A DNA stretch of 64,000 nucleotides from Thermosphaera aggregans DSM 11486 (GCF_000092185.1 NC_014160.1:124001-188000), one strand, 5' to 3'. Shown: positions 8,848 through 18,887, counted from the first letter of the stretch. Numbers and translations are program-made. The notes: generated by a model not told the origin, from the letters alone.

Positions 8848-10230
8848 TTGGTTTCCAGAATTTTGTTTATAATCCTTGATTGGCTAACAAGAAACCGGGG
8901 ATTCGGCGTGTCTCGCCTGTTGCTTACGCTAATGTTTTTAATGATTCTTGCAACTCCACTCCAGGCTATTACTCCAGGTGTTAACGTTCCCGTTGAGTGT
9001 AGAACATTTTATTTTCTAAACGCGATATGGATCACGTATTCTAATATCACGGAAAAGCTTCTATTAGAATCCCCGGTTAATTTCACACTAGGCTCATTCA
9101 TAAATCAAACAGTAGTACCGGTTTACAATGTAAATATTCACTACAATGAAACCGATGGCACATTCGCTTTCAACGTCACAGCAGGTGAAGGGTTTTACGG
9201 CTACCTTGTCAACAAGGTTGAGGTCTGCACGCCTTCTTCAACATGGAATAAGCAATTAATCACCATGGCTCTTGCTAACGTCTCTTACACGCCCTACCCC
9301 GAGCCAGGATTTCCCAGCGATATTCGCGAGAAATACGTCCACACCCCCCATAGAATAGTGGTTGAGACGGTTGTGCCCGCTTTCGAGAAATGGTTTAGCG
9401 AAACCTACGGGGTCAGCCCAGCTAATGCTAGCTACCTAGGTCTTGCTGTTTCGGCCGCGTACTTCGTCTACTTGGAGTTTATAACTTACAATGCTTCTGC
9501 AACCCCGAAAAGTATTGAGGAGGTAGTTCAGACTAGGCAGGGGGATTGTGATGATATGTCTAGAGTACTAGCCGAGTTGCTAAGCTATTATGGAATACCA
9601 TCCACTATAGGCTACGGGTATGTTTACATTCCAGAAGCAGGGTTTGAGAGGTTTGTGATGCCGGTTGAGAATGTAACATACGTATTCAGATATAATGGCC
9701 CTCACGCATTCGTCCTAGTCTATATTCCAGGCTATGAATGGATTAGTGTTGATTTACTGGCAGGCTCGATATGGTATTATCCTTTCCTGTTTGAAGGAGA
9801 AAGTGTAGATACGACTGTTAACGAGGGCGAAATTGAACAGATGATCGACCTACATAGAAGTATAAACGGCACCCAGCTAATAGCGGTATTTGAGCGAGAC
9901 GAGTTCTCGAGATTATTCGGCGTAGAAGTCAACCCTTCTCTCATCGAGGTTTTCATAAACGAAACGGTTCTGGGATCTACAAGTCCTTCACACACAACTT
10001 ATTCAACAATAGAAACTACGCAACCTAGTCAATCTACCTCTTCTGGAACGGTAGCTTCATCGACAAATACCGGTGAGGAAAATTCTCCAACTCCACTAGG
10101 GTCGATGCAACCTTCACCCCTATTTGTTAAAGCTATAGCAGCTGTGATAGTAGGAGTTGTACTGGCCATCACCTTAGTCTTCATGGCTCGATTGAGGAGA
10201 CATAGATCCCTTCAGGACAGTTTCATATAG
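8848..10230 (+). CDS. Membrane-anchored extracellular transglutaminase-like protein
   Basis: The papain-like transglutaminase core shows a likely triad C234 (GDCDDMS), H286 (PHAFV) and D302 (WISVD). A signal peptide rich in leucine precedes it, a Ser/Thr/Pro-rich stalk spans about residues 370-420, and a single transmembrane helix with a basic end (RLRRHR) closes the protein, so the enzyme domain should sit outside the cell. The listed start is TTG at 8848; GTG at 8908 would give a neater signal peptide of about 21 residues and may be the true start. Many N-x-S/T sequons suggest N-glycosylation. Substrate unknown; the fold can be protease, cross-linking or peptidase. Confidence 0.8.
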   Translation: MVSRILFIILDWLTRNRGFGVSRLLLTLMFLMILATPLQAITPGVNVPVECRTFYFLNAIWITYSNITEKLLLESPVNFTLGSFINQTVVPVYNVNIHYNETDGTFAFNVTAGEGFYGYLVNKVEVCTPSSTWNKQLITMALANVSYTPYPEPGFPSDIREKYVHTPHRIVVETVVPAFEKWFSETYGVSPANASYLGLAVSAAYFVYLEFITYNASATPKSIEEVVQTRQGDCDDMSRVLAELLSYYGIPSTIGYGYVYIPEAGFERFVMPVENVTYVFRYNGPHAFVLVYIPGYEWISVDLLAGSIWYYPFLFEGESVDTTVNEGEIEQMIDLHRSINGTQLIAVFERDEFSRLFGVEVNPSLIEVFINETVLGSTSPSHTTYSTIETTQPSQSTSSGTVASSTNTGEENSPTPLGSMQPSPLFVKAIAAVIVGVVLAITLVFMARLRRHRSLQDSFI

Positions 10231-10310
10231 TCTGCTTTTAATGTTTAAGTATATTATGGATTTAAACTAAGTATTATAGTAGAGAACCGAAGGGGTTAGT
10301 GAGGTCTAAA

Positions 10311-10748
10311 ATGACGTCTCAACAAGATTACAAGTTGAACGATGACGACGTTAAGATATTGAAATACCTGTCTAAAAATACGGGTAAGACCGTGTATCAG
10401 AGCGAGCTCTGGAAAGAGCTGAAGCTAGATAGTCGCGTAGTTTCCAGGTCTTTGCAAAAACTGGAAGGACTGGGATTCGTAAAAAGGAAGGAAGCAGTCG
10501 TTAAGGGCCGTAAAACATTTTTAATAGAACCTGAAACCCGGAAAATACAGGAGACTCTCACAGTGGTTAAGACTCAGGGCCCTGGTAAAGAGTTTGAAGG
10601 CGTGTTAGATGTAGTGTGTGTAAGTTGCCCGTTCATATATCGATGCTACCAGGGAGGGTATTACGACCCAACTAATTGCTCAATGCTTTCAGAATATATT
10701 AAGAAGCGTGTTGAAGTAGATACTAAGTCAGTTGAATTAAAAACTTAA
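10311..10748 (+). CDS. tfeB: TFE-beta (RPC34/RPC39-like transcription factor with Fe-S cluster)
   Basis: The 145-residue protein has a winged-helix domain (about 10-75, with RVVSRSLQKLEGLGFV as recognition region) followed by four cysteines C103, C106, C112 and C123 in CVSC...RCYQGG...NC. This matches the crenarchaeal homologue of RNA polymerase III subunit RPC34, TFE-beta, which pairs with TFE-alpha to help promoter opening and carries a [4Fe-4S] cluster. ATG at 10311 is preferred because GAGGT lies 5 nt upstream; an in-frame GTG at 10299 would add four residues. A TATA-like run lies near 10240-10265. It is convergent with trm1, 19 bp apart. Confidence 0.8.
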   Translation: MTSQQDYKLNDDDVKILKYLSKNTGKTVYQSELWKELKLDSRVVSRSLQKLEGLGFVKRKEAVVKGRKTFLIEPETRKIQETLTVVKTQGPGKEFEGVLDVVCVSCPFIYRCYQGGYYDPTNCSMLSEYIKKRVEVDTKSVELKT

Positions 10749-10767
10749 CAGAACAGTATCCCCGGCT

Positions 10768-11943
10768 TCACCGACCCAGCGCATCCATGATTTTAAACGC
10801 TTCTGACAAGTCTCCATCTACCTTAATGCCTCTGGGATCGAAATGTGTTCTAGCTACTTTGAAACCATGTTGTTGAAGGATCTCTATTAACTGGTTGAAA
10901 GGAGGCATATTCTTTTTCAAACGGGAGTAAACCTTATCAACCCTTATGTAAGGGGTTTTCACGCTGGCTTCCTCGGCCAACACGTTCAACATCTTGACGG
11001 TATGTCTCTGGATCCAGGGATACCTAGCAACCTCCGTGAGCATATCTTCTACCACCTTGCCGGAGGTTAGCTCGCAAACCCATAAAGGCCCTACTAGTAC
11101 TGGTTTTCCACTAGCACATTCTACTCCGCCTTCACCGTTCTCCACCAAGCCTCTCTCAAGGCTCTCAGGGCAATACCAAATGTTTCCAACACATTTCGAA
11201 AGATTTTCAAGCGATAGTGAAGCATTCCTTACTGTTTCAAATATTACTCTATAGTAATGCTTGTATAGAAAGGACACCACGGGCCTTAACATGATATCGT
11301 GTGCAGCCCCTCTCAGAACTATGTTTGAAATCAATACGCGCAACCCTAGTTCTTTTTCGAAATCAACATCCACACATCTATGCCAGTATCTTCTCAGCAT
11401 TTTCCTAGCGTTGCTACAGGTTAGTGGAGCAGTATCCGTTGCCGTGACGCCGAGCGATGCTTTCTTACCCAGGGGCTTAAAGGCTGAGTCAATGTATGGT
11501 ATTGGAGAACCGTATGGATCTATATCGATGAAGTCGAATGGTATCCCGGTAAAGGTAAGCATGTTTAGCAATGTGTTAGCCTCCTGGTTGAATGCTTGAA
11601 CCCTGTCCTCTAGGTTGTTTAGGGAAATGTTTCTCTTGATGTAGTGAAACGCTCGGGGATCCACATCGTTTAAAACCCCCTCACCACCGAGTTCAAGGGA
11701 GATTCTTAAGCCCCTAACACCTGTTCCGGCCAAAGCGTCTATAAAGTGCAATCCATGTTTAAACCTTGCTGACAAGTAAAGAACAGTGATATCCCGGCTT
11801 AGAGATGCCTCGGGATTGTAGAAAACAGGCATCCATGCAGGCTCTAGTCTCCCATCCTCTCTCACATAGCTCTCTAACCGTGGGACTATAATCCTGGCTA
11901 ATCCTTCAGTCAATACCTCTTCATTATTACGGATCTCGATCAA
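10768..11943 (-). CDS. trm1: tRNA (guanine26-N2)-dimethyltransferase Trm1
   Basis: Methylates G26 of tRNA to m2,2G using SAM, stabilising the hinge between D and anticodon stems. The catalytic region reads DFIDIDPYGSPIPYIDS, followed by the characteristic GVTATDTAPL block. The 391-residue length is normal for archaea. It starts with TTG, and its TTGA overlaps the stop of the THEP1 gene, so the two are translated from one leftward transcript that probably also includes the regulator at 12495. Confidence 0.95.
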   Translation of the reverse strand: MIEIRNNEEVLTEGLARIIVPRLESYVREDGRLEPAWMPVFYNPEASLSRDITVLYLSARFKHGLHFIDALAGTGVRGLRISLELGGEGVLNDVDPRAFHYIKRNISLNNLEDRVQAFNQEANTLLNMLTFTGIPFDFIDIDPYGSPIPYIDSAFKPLGKKASLGVTATDTAPLTCSNARKMLRRYWHRCVDVDFEKELGLRVLISNIVLRGAAHDIMLRPVVSFLYKHYYRVIFETVRNASLSLENLSKCVGNIWYCPESLERGLVENGEGGVECASGKPVLVGPLWVCELTSGKVVEDMLTEVARYPWIQRHTVKMLNVLAEEASVKTPYIRVDKVYSRLKKNMPPFNQLIEILQQHGFKVARTHFDPRGIKVDGDLSEAFKIMDALGR

Positions 11944-12473
11944 TACTTTCTCAACCTCTTCGCCAATATCTCAATTATTGTCAGGGGCGCATTATCCCGG
12001 TTTAACTCCGTAATTTCAAACCATGTGGCGTTTTCCAATCTTGCCAGGATTTCCTTATCATTTAAACGCTCATGCACCACGAGAATCTTAACAGTATCTT
12101 TTTCTAGAATTTTTAGCAGTAGGGGTTTGAAAACAGGTATTTTAAGCTCCATGGGACCTATTTCATCTATTCCTACAATGCTCTTGGTTTGTAACGCTGT
12201 TTCCAACGATTTCCTAACGAGTTCGGAGGCTACACTCACCAACACCCCGTATGAGCCAACCCTTACTGGGGAATCAACACCTCGTTTCGCCAGCCAGGCT
12301 TCCTCACCAGTGTTCAAATCCACTATTTTAAACCCTACCCTGATGCCGCCCTCTCTTACCTCCGGGGTTCTAAAACCAGTTAAAACTTCTCCGTGCTCCT
12401 TCAGATGCGTTACTACTTTCGCGAATACTGTTGACTTTCCCACACCGGGCCGTCCCGTTATCACTATACTCAT
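11940..12473 (-). CDS. THEP1-family nucleoside-triphosphatase
   Basis: P-loop NTPase with GRPGVGKST at 7-15 and the Walker B-like VGIDEIGPMEL. The family member from Aquifex hydrolyses ATP, GTP and other NTPs slowly in vitro and the human homologue is NTPCR; the cellular role is not known. At 177 residues it is full length. Translation begins at ATG 12471-12473, with AGGAGG six bases upstream. It is embedded between the HTH regulator and trm1 in a leftward operon. Confidence 0.93.
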   Translation of the reverse strand: MSIVITGRPGVGKSTVFAKVVTHLKEHGEVLTGFRTPEVREGGIRVGFKIVDLNTGEEAWLAKRGVDSPVRVGSYGVLVSVASELVRKSLETALQTKSIVGIDEIGPMELKIPVFKPLLLKILEKDTVKILVVHERLNDKEILARLENATWFEITELNRDNAPLTIIEILAKRLRKY

Positions 12474-12494
12474 TCAAAACCTCCTAACCTAGAA

Positions 12495-13388
12495 CTATTC
12501 TAACTTCTTTATCAATTTTTCAAGTTCTTTCAAACCAGTTTTCTCCTTCAACACTATAAGGAGGGATTCGGTCAAGTTCGCTATCTCCTCTGCATCATCT
12601 ATTTTCCTCGGGGAACTGCTATTATCGCCCTGTCTAACTATGCTAAATGTTGTTTTCTCCCCTTTCAAGGCAATGTCAACGGGGGTTCTCTTAAACCTAA
12701 CACCTATATAGTTATACCTTGAAATAATGCTTGATAGCTCCTTGTCCAAGCGCTCTCTCTCGCTATGAATTATTGTGAAATCATCTTCGTTGATCTTGTC
12801 TTTCAAAGGATCTATTTCTTTGAAAATATCCTCGCCCATGAATTCGGCGAGTTGAAGAGCAGTGTTTAACGACACCATGGTTTCCCCTTTCTCATATAAG
12901 TACAGGGCTTTCCGCGTCAGGCCAAGGGCCTCTGCTAGTTCGCCTCGTGAAAGATTCAACTCAGTCCTTCTTTCACAGAATTTTTGGGGATCAAGCTTTA
13001 ACACGTAGATTCCTTTAACATTATAGATCAGTGGTTTCTCCTTTCTAACAATATACTTTTCAAGCAGCTCAGGAGAGACCACATTGATGTTTCCCTTCAC
13101 GTATACGACATCCTCTTCTAGTTCTCTCCCTTTATACGTCTTAGCCACTATCATACTGCTGGCGGAATAAGCGATCGAAGATTTGCGTAGGTCTTCTACC
13201 TCTAGGTTGCCTATTTTTTCAGCATCCAGGGCTACTTTTATCAGAACAACATCCTTCTCCTTCTTAGCAACTATATCGATGCTCCGCCTATCTTCAGGGT
13301 ACGAGACGAGATGGATAGTGTAACCTCCCTTTCTCAAAATATTCAACACGTTTTCAAGCATTAATTCAAACTCGCTGATAGTGTTCAA
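12495..13388 (-). CDS. HTH-type regulator with nuclease-like N-domain (COG1395-like)
   Basis: A 297-residue protein with a Cro/C1-type helix-turn-helix at about 143-195 (LNLSRGELAEALGLTRKAL). The N-terminal 120 residues resemble a restriction-endonuclease-like fold (RRSIDIVAKKEKDVVLIKV) as in the archaeal family COG1395. These are predicted transcription factors with no defined targets. The start is TTG. It precedes THEP1 and trm1 by 21 bp on the same strand, so it might regulate this small operon, but no operator could be identified. Confidence 0.82.
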   Translation of the reverse strand: MNTISEFELMLENVLNILRKGGYTIHLVSYPEDRRSIDIVAKKEKDVVLIKVALDAEKIGNLEVEDLRKSSIAYSASSMIVAKTYKGRELEEDVVYVKGNINVVSPELLEKYIVRKEKPLIYNVKGIYVLKLDPQKFCERRTELNLSRGELAEALGLTRKALYLYEKGETMVSLNTALQLAEFMGEDIFKEIDPLKDKINEDDFTIIHSERERLDKELSSIISRYNYIGVRFKRTPVDIALKGEKTTFSIVRQGDNSSSPRKIDDAEEIANLTESLLIVLKEKTGLKELEKLIKKLE

Positions 13389-13459
13389 GGGCGACCCTTT
13401 TACTCACAAGTATTTACATAGTCATCTAAAAATAATGTGTTTAGCCCATTAAAACCTTT

Positions 13460-14167
13460 CTACCGCTTCCTATGGTATACTGCGAGAACCATTGCGTGGT
13501 CTCTATCATAGGGCTCTAAGTGGACCACGTCAACTATCTCGAAGCCCCTCTCCTTTAACGTGTTAACCTCTTTCCTGTAAACCTCGCTAGGCTCTTTTGT
13601 AACATCAATACTTCTAGCCTTAATCGCCATTAAGAGATAGCCCCCGTCTTTCAGGAAGTACTCGGCATTGTCGGCAACTATTAATGCTTGATCAGGCTGG
13701 GCAACGTCAGCGTACAAGCCGTCGACGAGTTCAACAACGTGGCGGTACTGGTAGGGTTTTCTAGCATCGGCCAGTATTGGGATAAGATTCTTCCTACTGT
13801 CGGCTACGATGACAAACTCTCTCATAACCCGTGGCGCGAACTCCACGCCGAAGACTTTACCGTTAACACCAATTATGTCCGATATATGGCTTGCAGTCGT
13901 CCCTGAAGCAACCCCTAGGTAGAGGATCCTGTGTCCCTCGCGAATTGGCATTTCGGAAATACCGTTTCCCAGGGCCCCGGCAAGTTTGCTCCTATACATG
14001 TTCCACTCGCGGTACTCTACGTTTTCAAACCTGAATAGTCTCTCGCCGTAAACCCTTGTGCCGGGGACAAGGTTTTTGGTTGCGAGCCTAATGCTCCCGT
14101 CCTCCATTTCCACCACGTAAACCCCGAAGTATTTGGAATGGGGTTTTACACTAACTACTTCACTCAT
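13460..14167 (-). CDS. flpA: Fibrillarin-like rRNA/tRNA 2'-O-methyltransferase
   Basis: Catalytic methyltransferase of the C/D box ribonucleoprotein, which adds 2'-O-methyl groups to rRNA and tRNA at sites chosen by guide RNAs. SAM-binding motif I is [15 protein letters not shown]; the fibrillarin blocks VYGVEFAPR-like (FGVEFAPR) and [10 protein letters not shown] follow. ATG at 14167 is chosen because GGAGGTGA, which spans the nop5 stop, lies just upstream; an in-frame ATG at 14185 would overlap nop5 by 13 bp. The gene is directly behind nop5, the usual archaeal operon. Confidence 0.96.
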   Translation of the reverse strand: MSEVVSVKPHSKYFGVYVVEMEDGSIRLATKNLVPGTRVYGERLFRFENVEYREWNMYRSKLAGALGNGISEMPIREGHRILYLGVASGTTASHISDIIGVNGKVFGVEFAPRVMREFVIVADSRKNLIPILADARKPYQYRHVVELVDGLYADVAQPDQALIVADNAEYFLKDGGYLLMAIKARSIDVTKEPSEVYRKEVNTLKERGFEIVDVVHLEPYDRDHAMVLAVYHRKR

Positions 14168-14172
14168 ACCAC

Positions 14173-15396
14173 TCACCTCCTCCATTTCTTCTTAGGTTTA
14201 GGCTTAGGCCTCTCCTCTTCCTCTTTTTTAACAGGCGGTTTAGCGTACAGCTTTTTAATCTCCTCTATCCTCTCCTCTATTTCTTTCACTAACTTGTCAC
14301 CGATAAACCTGCCGCTGAAGAAGTCTATTTTAGCGGCTATCGCTAGCTTTGCAGCAACCGTTCTAGCGATCTTCCCTCTCTGCCACCTCGGACTTTTATG
14401 TATTGGGGGATACTGGAACAGCACTCCATGCTTGGGCGGTTTGCCCCCAGTTCTTAAGGCCCTGAACAAGGCTTTCTCAGCTCCTAGAACCTGAATGGTG
14501 CTTGCAGGGAGTTTCGCAAGTCTTTCGAGCCCGCCTGCTAAGCTCATTAACCTAGCGCCTAGCTTCGGCCCTACGATAGCGGTGATGTTCGGAGCCACCT
14601 CTTTCATCACAACCTCGATGTAGCCGTCTAAAGTATCTCTTAACTTGTATAGCTCGAGAACAATGTTTGCGAGAATCTTTATGTAGTTGAGATCGAAATC
14701 GCTTAAATCTGCCCCTATACTCGACTTTGCCGCTTCGCTCAGCTTCTGTGCTTTCTCCGCGGAGTAGCCTAGTTTCCGCAGATTCTCCACTGTGAAATTG
14801 CCCCTATCACCTAGCTCGAACACGAGTTTAGCGTATTCAGGGTGTTCCTTTACAAGCTCGTCTAGTTCTGGGAAGTGGATGCTGTACCATTCCCTGAGTC
14901 TCGCGATGTAGAGATTGATCGTCTTATCAATATCGTCTATCGCTCTAATTGCCTGGACAGCCAGCAAGTCTCTCTTCTGCGCCTCCCTTCTAAGCTTTCT
15001 CCTAGTATATTCCATCATTATTTCATGGTATCTCTCATAATACTCTTCAACAGTCTTATACAGCCCTGTCTCTACCGCAATGTTTGAAAGCCTACCGCGG
15101 GCTTCCAGGAATACTTCATGCGCTGGCGAAACATTAGGCTTTAATCCGTGGTTGGAAACATTTTTAGCAACGGACAAGTGTTCGACCTCGACTTCGAAGA
15201 AACCGTTTTCCCTGAGTTTACCCAGCGCCTCAGCTAGTTGAGGGGTCTCTTCCCCGTTTTCGATCTTCAACAAATACTCAACGTGATCATCGATCGAGCC
15301 CGGGGCTGGGATGCTTAGTATTAGTTTCCCACTTTCATCGAAAACTAGTATTCCAATAAATGTCTCAACAAGATAGGCTTTCGTCATCGCTTTCAC
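14173..15396 (-). CDS. nop5: C/D box RNP scaffold protein Nop5 (Nop56/58 homologue)
   Basis: Bridges L7Ae-bound guide RNA and fibrillarin in the C/D RNP. The order is an N-terminal fibrillarin-binding domain, a coiled coil near residues 110-240, and the RNA-binding NOP domain around 275-370 containing [14 protein letters not shown] and the [12 protein letters not shown] block; a lysine-rich tail ends it. At 407 residues it is full length. It sits 34 bp from the centre of a palindromic TATA box shared with rps30e, with GGTGA just before its start codon. Confidence 0.96.
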   Translation of the reverse strand: MKAMTKAYLVETFIGILVFDESGKLILSIPAPGSIDDHVEYLLKIENGEETPQLAEALGKLRENGFFEVEVEHLSVAKNVSNHGLKPNVSPAHEVFLEARGRLSNIAVETGLYKTVEEYYERYHEIMMEYTRRKLRREAQKRDLLAVQAIRAIDDIDKTINLYIARLREWYSIHFPELDELVKEHPEYAKLVFELGDRGNFTVENLRKLGYSAEKAQKLSEAAKSSIGADLSDFDLNYIKILANIVLELYKLRDTLDGYIEVVMKEVAPNITAIVGPKLGARLMSLAGGLERLAKLPASTIQVLGAEKALFRALRTGGKPPKHGVLFQYPPIHKSPRWQRGKIARTVAAKLAIAAKIDFFSGRFIGDKLVKEIEERIEEIKKLYAKPPVKKEEEERPKPKPKKKWRR

Positions 15397-15424
15397 CGGT
15401 TCATTGTTAATTATTTTGTAAACA

Positions 15425-15436
15425 ATATTTAAATAT
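15425..15436. promoter_or_regulatory. Palindromic TATA box between nop5 and rps30e
   Basis: ATATTTAAATAT is a perfect 12-bp palindrome centred between two divergent genes. It lies 29 bp from the nop5 start on one side and 51 bp from the rps30e start on the other. Both distances suit archaeal initiation about 25 bp from a TATA box, giving nop5 a very short leader and rps30e a leader of about 30 nt with its own AGGTG. One element could serve both directions. This is inferred from position and sequence only. Confidence 0.55.
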
Positions 15437-15487
15437 CCCTTAACACCGTAGAATTTCAGTAGTTGTGATTAACCAGGTGTTTGCGAT

Positions 15488-15643
15488 ATGCCAACCCATG
15501 GCTCGTTAACAAAAGCAGGGAAGGTAAGAAACGCGACCCCTAAGATACCGCCTAAGCAAAAGAAGAACAAACCCCCTAGGCTTAGGAATAGAGTGGAGTA
15601 TGTTAGGAGGATTTTGAACCCTCCTAAGCAACAGGCTTTTTAA
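15488..15643 (+). CDS. rps30e: 30S ribosomal protein S30e
   Basis: A 51-residue basic ribosomal protein beginning [15 protein letters not shown] and continuing [11 protein letters not shown]...[11 protein letters not shown], a clear match to archaeal S30e. It is short enough to be missed by length-filtered gene calling. The ATG is preceded by AGGTG and the stop is TAA at 15641-15643. The only neighbour upstream is the divergent nop5/flpA operon. Its 3' part contains an 8-bp inverted repeat. Confidence 0.95.
   Translation: MPTHGSLTKAGKVRNATPKIPPKQKKNKPPRLRNRVEYVRRILNPPKQQAF
15603..15627 (+). repeat. Inverted repeat inside the 3' end of rps30e
   Basis: TTAGGAGG at 15603-15610 pairs perfectly with CCTCCTAA at 15620-15627 across a 9-nt loop. 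It lies within codons near the end of rps30e and would form a compact hairpin in the mRNA. One arm is a near-perfect Shine-Dalgarno-like sequence, but no start codon follows at a useful distance, so translational use is unlikely. It could slow decay or processing of the transcript end; chance is also possible. Confidence 0.4.
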
Positions 15644-15727
15644 ACAATACTATTAGCTTGTTCCCAGAATCAGAGATATACTTAAATTTATGAGCAATAC
15701 ACTTATATTTGTGGAAGGTTATGCTCT

Positions 15728-17491
15728 ATGAGGGGTAAATTACTAATAATCATTATTATTCTGGCTATCGGTCTGCTAGCGTTTGCCCCTCCCAACGCTG
15801 AGTTCATGCCTGAGGAGAAAAGGTTCGCCTACGTTACATTTCCCATTCTACCGCCATTGTTGGCAATCGTACTTGCCATATACACACAGCAAGTGTTGCC
15901 AGCTCTTTTCGCAGGCATATGGGTGGCAGCGTTAATGGTGTATGGGTACAACCCGTTGTCAGCGACGATAGAGACCTGGAAGTGGATTGTATCCAGCATA
16001 ACGGATTCATGGAATGCAACCATCCTGGTTTTCGACTTCCTAATAGGATCGATGGTAGCGCTACTGTATGCTTCGGGTTCAATGTACTCGCTAGCGGAGG
16101 TGATCGGCAAGCGTGTCAAATCCGCTAGGACAGCTTCAATAATGGCCTCTATACTAGGGATCATTGTGTTTTTCGATGACTACTCGAACACTATAGTGGT
16201 AGGCAACTCTATGAGGCCCTTAACCGATAAGCATAGAGTTAGCAGGGAGTTGTTGAGCTACATCGTTGACTCGACTGCCGCACCTGTAGCCGGGTTAATG
16301 ATTGTTTCAACCTGGATAGGTTATGAGGTTCAACAAATTAATGGAGCACTTGACGTGTTGAAAGAACAATTTGACCAAGGACTCATTCCAGCGGCTCCCG
16401 ATATATCCGGGTATGGGTTATGGCTAACCGCTGTTCCATTCCACTTCTATTCAATCCTAGCAGTAATCCTTGTTTTCCTGGTAGCGGCAACTAGAAGGCA
16501 TTTTGGACCAATGCTTAAAGCAGAGTATAGGGCTTTAACGGAGGGTAAGGTTCTACGAGACGGTGCCCAGCCCTTGATGCCTACGGAGAGTGTGCTCGGT
16601 GAGGCCCCGAGAGAGAAGAGGGCTTCTTATTGGATTTTCCTAGCATCAGTATTAGGGCTTATTGTTGTAACGCTGATTGGCATGTGGTACACGGGTGCGA
16701 TGGTAATCATTGAAGATGAAGGATTAGAAGCGGCTTGGTGGGAGATAGACTTTACAAGTGCTTTGATGAATGCTGATGCTGCAACAGCTCTTCTATGGGG
16801 AAGTTTCACTGGATTCTTAATAGCTTTCGTAGGAGCGTTGTATTCAAGGGTTCTCACTTTCAGGAAAGCGATGGAGTATACTTTGAAAGGAATGTATCTC
16901 ATGGTTTACGCTAACGCGATTCTTGTGTTAGCATGGACCATCAAAACCGCGACCCAGAGCCTTGGCACGGCTGATTACGTTGTCACCCAGGCTGTAAGTG
17001 CTAATGTTCCAGCACTCCTTGTCCCATTGATAATATTCCTGATCTCAATGTTCATTTCATACACCACTGGGACTAGCTGGGGTACTTTCGCCCTTATGAT
17101 GCCAATAGCAATACCGCTAGCATGGAGGATAGCGCTTATACAATATGACGACATAAACTTTGCTTACATGCTTGCGGCTGCATCTATCGGAGCTGTTTTC
17201 GGAGGAGGCATTTATGGTGATCACGTGTCGCCAATAAGCGATACGACTATAATGTCGTCAATGTTTAGTGGAAGCGACCATATCGATCACGTCACTACTC
17301 AAATGCCCTATGGAACCTTTGCCGCTGGGGTCTCAATAATCCTTTACCTGCTGTTTGCGGCTGGATTAACAACCCCGCTGATACTGTTACCGGTTGGAGT
17401 TATACTGTTAGTTCTCGGGCATAGGGTTCTTAATAAATACTACTCGAGAAAAACAGGTCTTCCCGAGGTTCTCCCCGACTTTCAAGGATAA
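15728..17491 (+). CDS. nhaC: NhaC-family Na+/H+ antiporter
   Basis: Polytopic inner-membrane protein of 587 residues with about a dozen hydrophobic segments. The family motifs FFDDYSNTIVVGNSMRP near residue 148 and GDHVSPISDTTIMSS near 497 identify the NhaC ion-transporter group. It likely exchanges sodium for protons for pH and sodium control, though some family members carry amino or organic acids. TATA-like elements lie at about 15680-15700. A T-rich run after the stop (TCTTTTTTAAAAC at about 17492-17504) could end its transcript and also contribute to the gatD promoter. Confidence 0.9.
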   Translation: MRGKLLIIIIILAIGLLAFAPPNAEFMPEEKRFAYVTFPILPPLLAIVLAIYTQQVLPALFAGIWVAALMVYGYNPLSATIETWKWIVSSITDSWNATILVFDFLIGSMVALLYASGSMYSLAEVIGKRVKSARTASIMASILGIIVFFDDYSNTIVVGNSMRPLTDKHRVSRELLSYIVDSTAAPVAGLMIVSTWIGYEVQQINGALDVLKEQFDQGLIPAAPDISGYGLWLTAVPFHFYSILAVILVFLVAATRRHFGPMLKAEYRALTEGKVLRDGAQPLMPTESVLGEAPREKRASYWIFLASVLGLIVVTLIGMWYTGAMVIIEDEGLEAAWWEIDFTSALMNADAATALLWGSFTGFLIAFVGALYSRVLTFRKAMEYTLKGMYLMVYANAILVLAWTIKTATQSLGTADYVVTQAVSANVPALLVPLIIFLISMFISYTTGTSWGTFALMMPIAIPLAWRIALIQYDDINFAYMLAAASIGAVFGGGIYGDHVSPISDTTIMSSMFSGSDHIDHVTTQMPYGTFAAGVSIILYLLFAAGLTTPLILLPVGVILLVLGHRVLNKYYSRKTGLPEVLPDFQG

Positions 17492-17537
17492 TCTTTTTTA
17501 AAACCCATATCCTCCATAATCTCCCATGTGAGTTTTC

Positions 17538-18887
17538 ATGGAGATTTACCACGGTTATACAGGATTCGTAGCTTTCAAACTTAAGGAGGCGAATGCGGAG
17601 CCGGGGGATGTGATCAGGGTTGAGAACCCAAACGGAGAATCTTTCACGGGCGTGTTAATGCCGAAACAACTCCTGTATTCCGATAAGCCTGTAATAGTGT
17701 TGAAGCTCTCCAATGGTTACAATATCGGCGTGAAGATAGACCCGAATACTAGAGTTCTTTTAGTATCAAAGAAAAGAGAGCTTCCAAGAACCATTGGTTC
17801 ACAGCCTCTGCCTAAGAAACCATTCGTATCAATTCTCGCTACAGGCGGCACCATTGCCTCCAAGGTGGATTATGTAACGGGAGCGGTGACCCCGCTTATT
17901 GACCCCCACGAGCTCTTGGAATGGGCGCCAGAGCTTGGCGATGTAGGCTTCCTAAATGTTCGCGAGGTTATGAAGAAGTTCAGCGAGGACATAACGCCTT
18001 CAGACTGGGAGAAACTATCTCTTGAAGTATATAGGGAGATAACCAGCGGGGCTGAGGGAGTAGTGGTTGCACACGGAACAGACATGATGAGCTATTCGGC
18101 GGCGGCTCTAGCCTTCTCAATAATTGGAAAACCCGTTCCCATAGTTTTCGTGGGTTCTCAGAGAAGTAGTGACAGACCTAGCAGCGACTCATTCTTCAAC
18201 CTGTATTCAGCTGTTTTAACGGCTTTCAAAGCGAGTTTTGCAGAGTCAGTAATAGTCATGCACGGAGATTCCTCGGACAGCTACGCGGTAGTGTTGAGGG
18301 GTGTGAAAGCGAGAAAAATGCATACTAGTAGGAGGGATGCTTTCCAACCCGTTAACGATAAGCCAATAGCAATAGTATATCCCTATTCCAGGGAGATTAG
18401 AATCGTCGGTAGGGTTTTTGAGAAGAGAGATCCTGGCAGGGAAGCATCGCTAAGGAACAAGTTCGACGACAAAGTAGCCATCGTGAAAGCATACCCCGGC
18501 CTCCAGGAGGAGATAATAAATTTCCTGGTAGATAAAAAGTTCAGCGGGATCGTCATAGAGGGAAGCGGGCTTGGACACGTACCTAATTCGCTTATCGATT
18601 CCTTGAAAAGAGCGGTTGAAAATGAAATACCAGTTGTAATAACCAGTCAATGCTTGTTTGGACGTGTAAACCTTAACGTTTACAGCACCGGGAGGAGGCT
18701 TCTCGAGGCAGGAGTTATACCGGCTTCAGATATGCTTCCCGAAACTGCTTATGTAAAACTATCATGGATCCTAGGCTCAGTAACAAAGAATCTTTCCGAA
18801 GTAAGAGAGTTGATGCTAACCAATATTGCAGGGGAAATCAACGAGAGGCATACTCTAGAGCTGTTCCCAAGGTGGTCTCATGAGTAA
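17538..18887 (+). CDS. gatD: Glutamyl-tRNA(Gln) amidotransferase subunit D
   Basis: L-asparaginase-like subunit of the archaeal GatDE enzyme; it releases ammonia from glutamine or asparagine and channels it to GatE, which converts Glu-tRNA(Gln) to Gln-tRNA(Gln). After an N-terminal beta-barrel of about 90 residues comes the asparaginase domain with LATGGTIAS (T102, T105) and VVAHGTDMM. The 449-residue length is standard. It overlaps gatE by 8 bp, so the subunits are co-translated. Confidence 0.97.
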   Translation: MEIYHGYTGFVAFKLKEANAEPGDVIRVENPNGESFTGVLMPKQLLYSDKPVIVLKLSNGYNIGVKIDPNTRVLLVSKKRELPRTIGSQPLPKKPFVSILATGGTIASKVDYVTGAVTPLIDPHELLEWAPELGDVGFLNVREVMKKFSEDITPSDWEKLSLEVYREITSGAEGVVVAHGTDMMSYSAAALAFSIIGKPVPIVFVGSQRSSDRPSSDSFFNLYSAVLTAFKASFAESVIVMHGDSSDSYAVVLRGVKARKMHTSRRDAFQPVNDKPIAIVYPYSREIRIVGRVFEKRDPGREASLRNKFDDKVAIVKAYPGLQEEIINFLVDKKFSGIVIEGSGLGHVPNSLIDSLKRAVENEIPVVITSQCLFGRVNLNVYSTGRRLLEAGVIPASDMLPETAYVKLSWILGSVTKNLSEVRELMLTNIAGEINERHTLELFPRWSHE

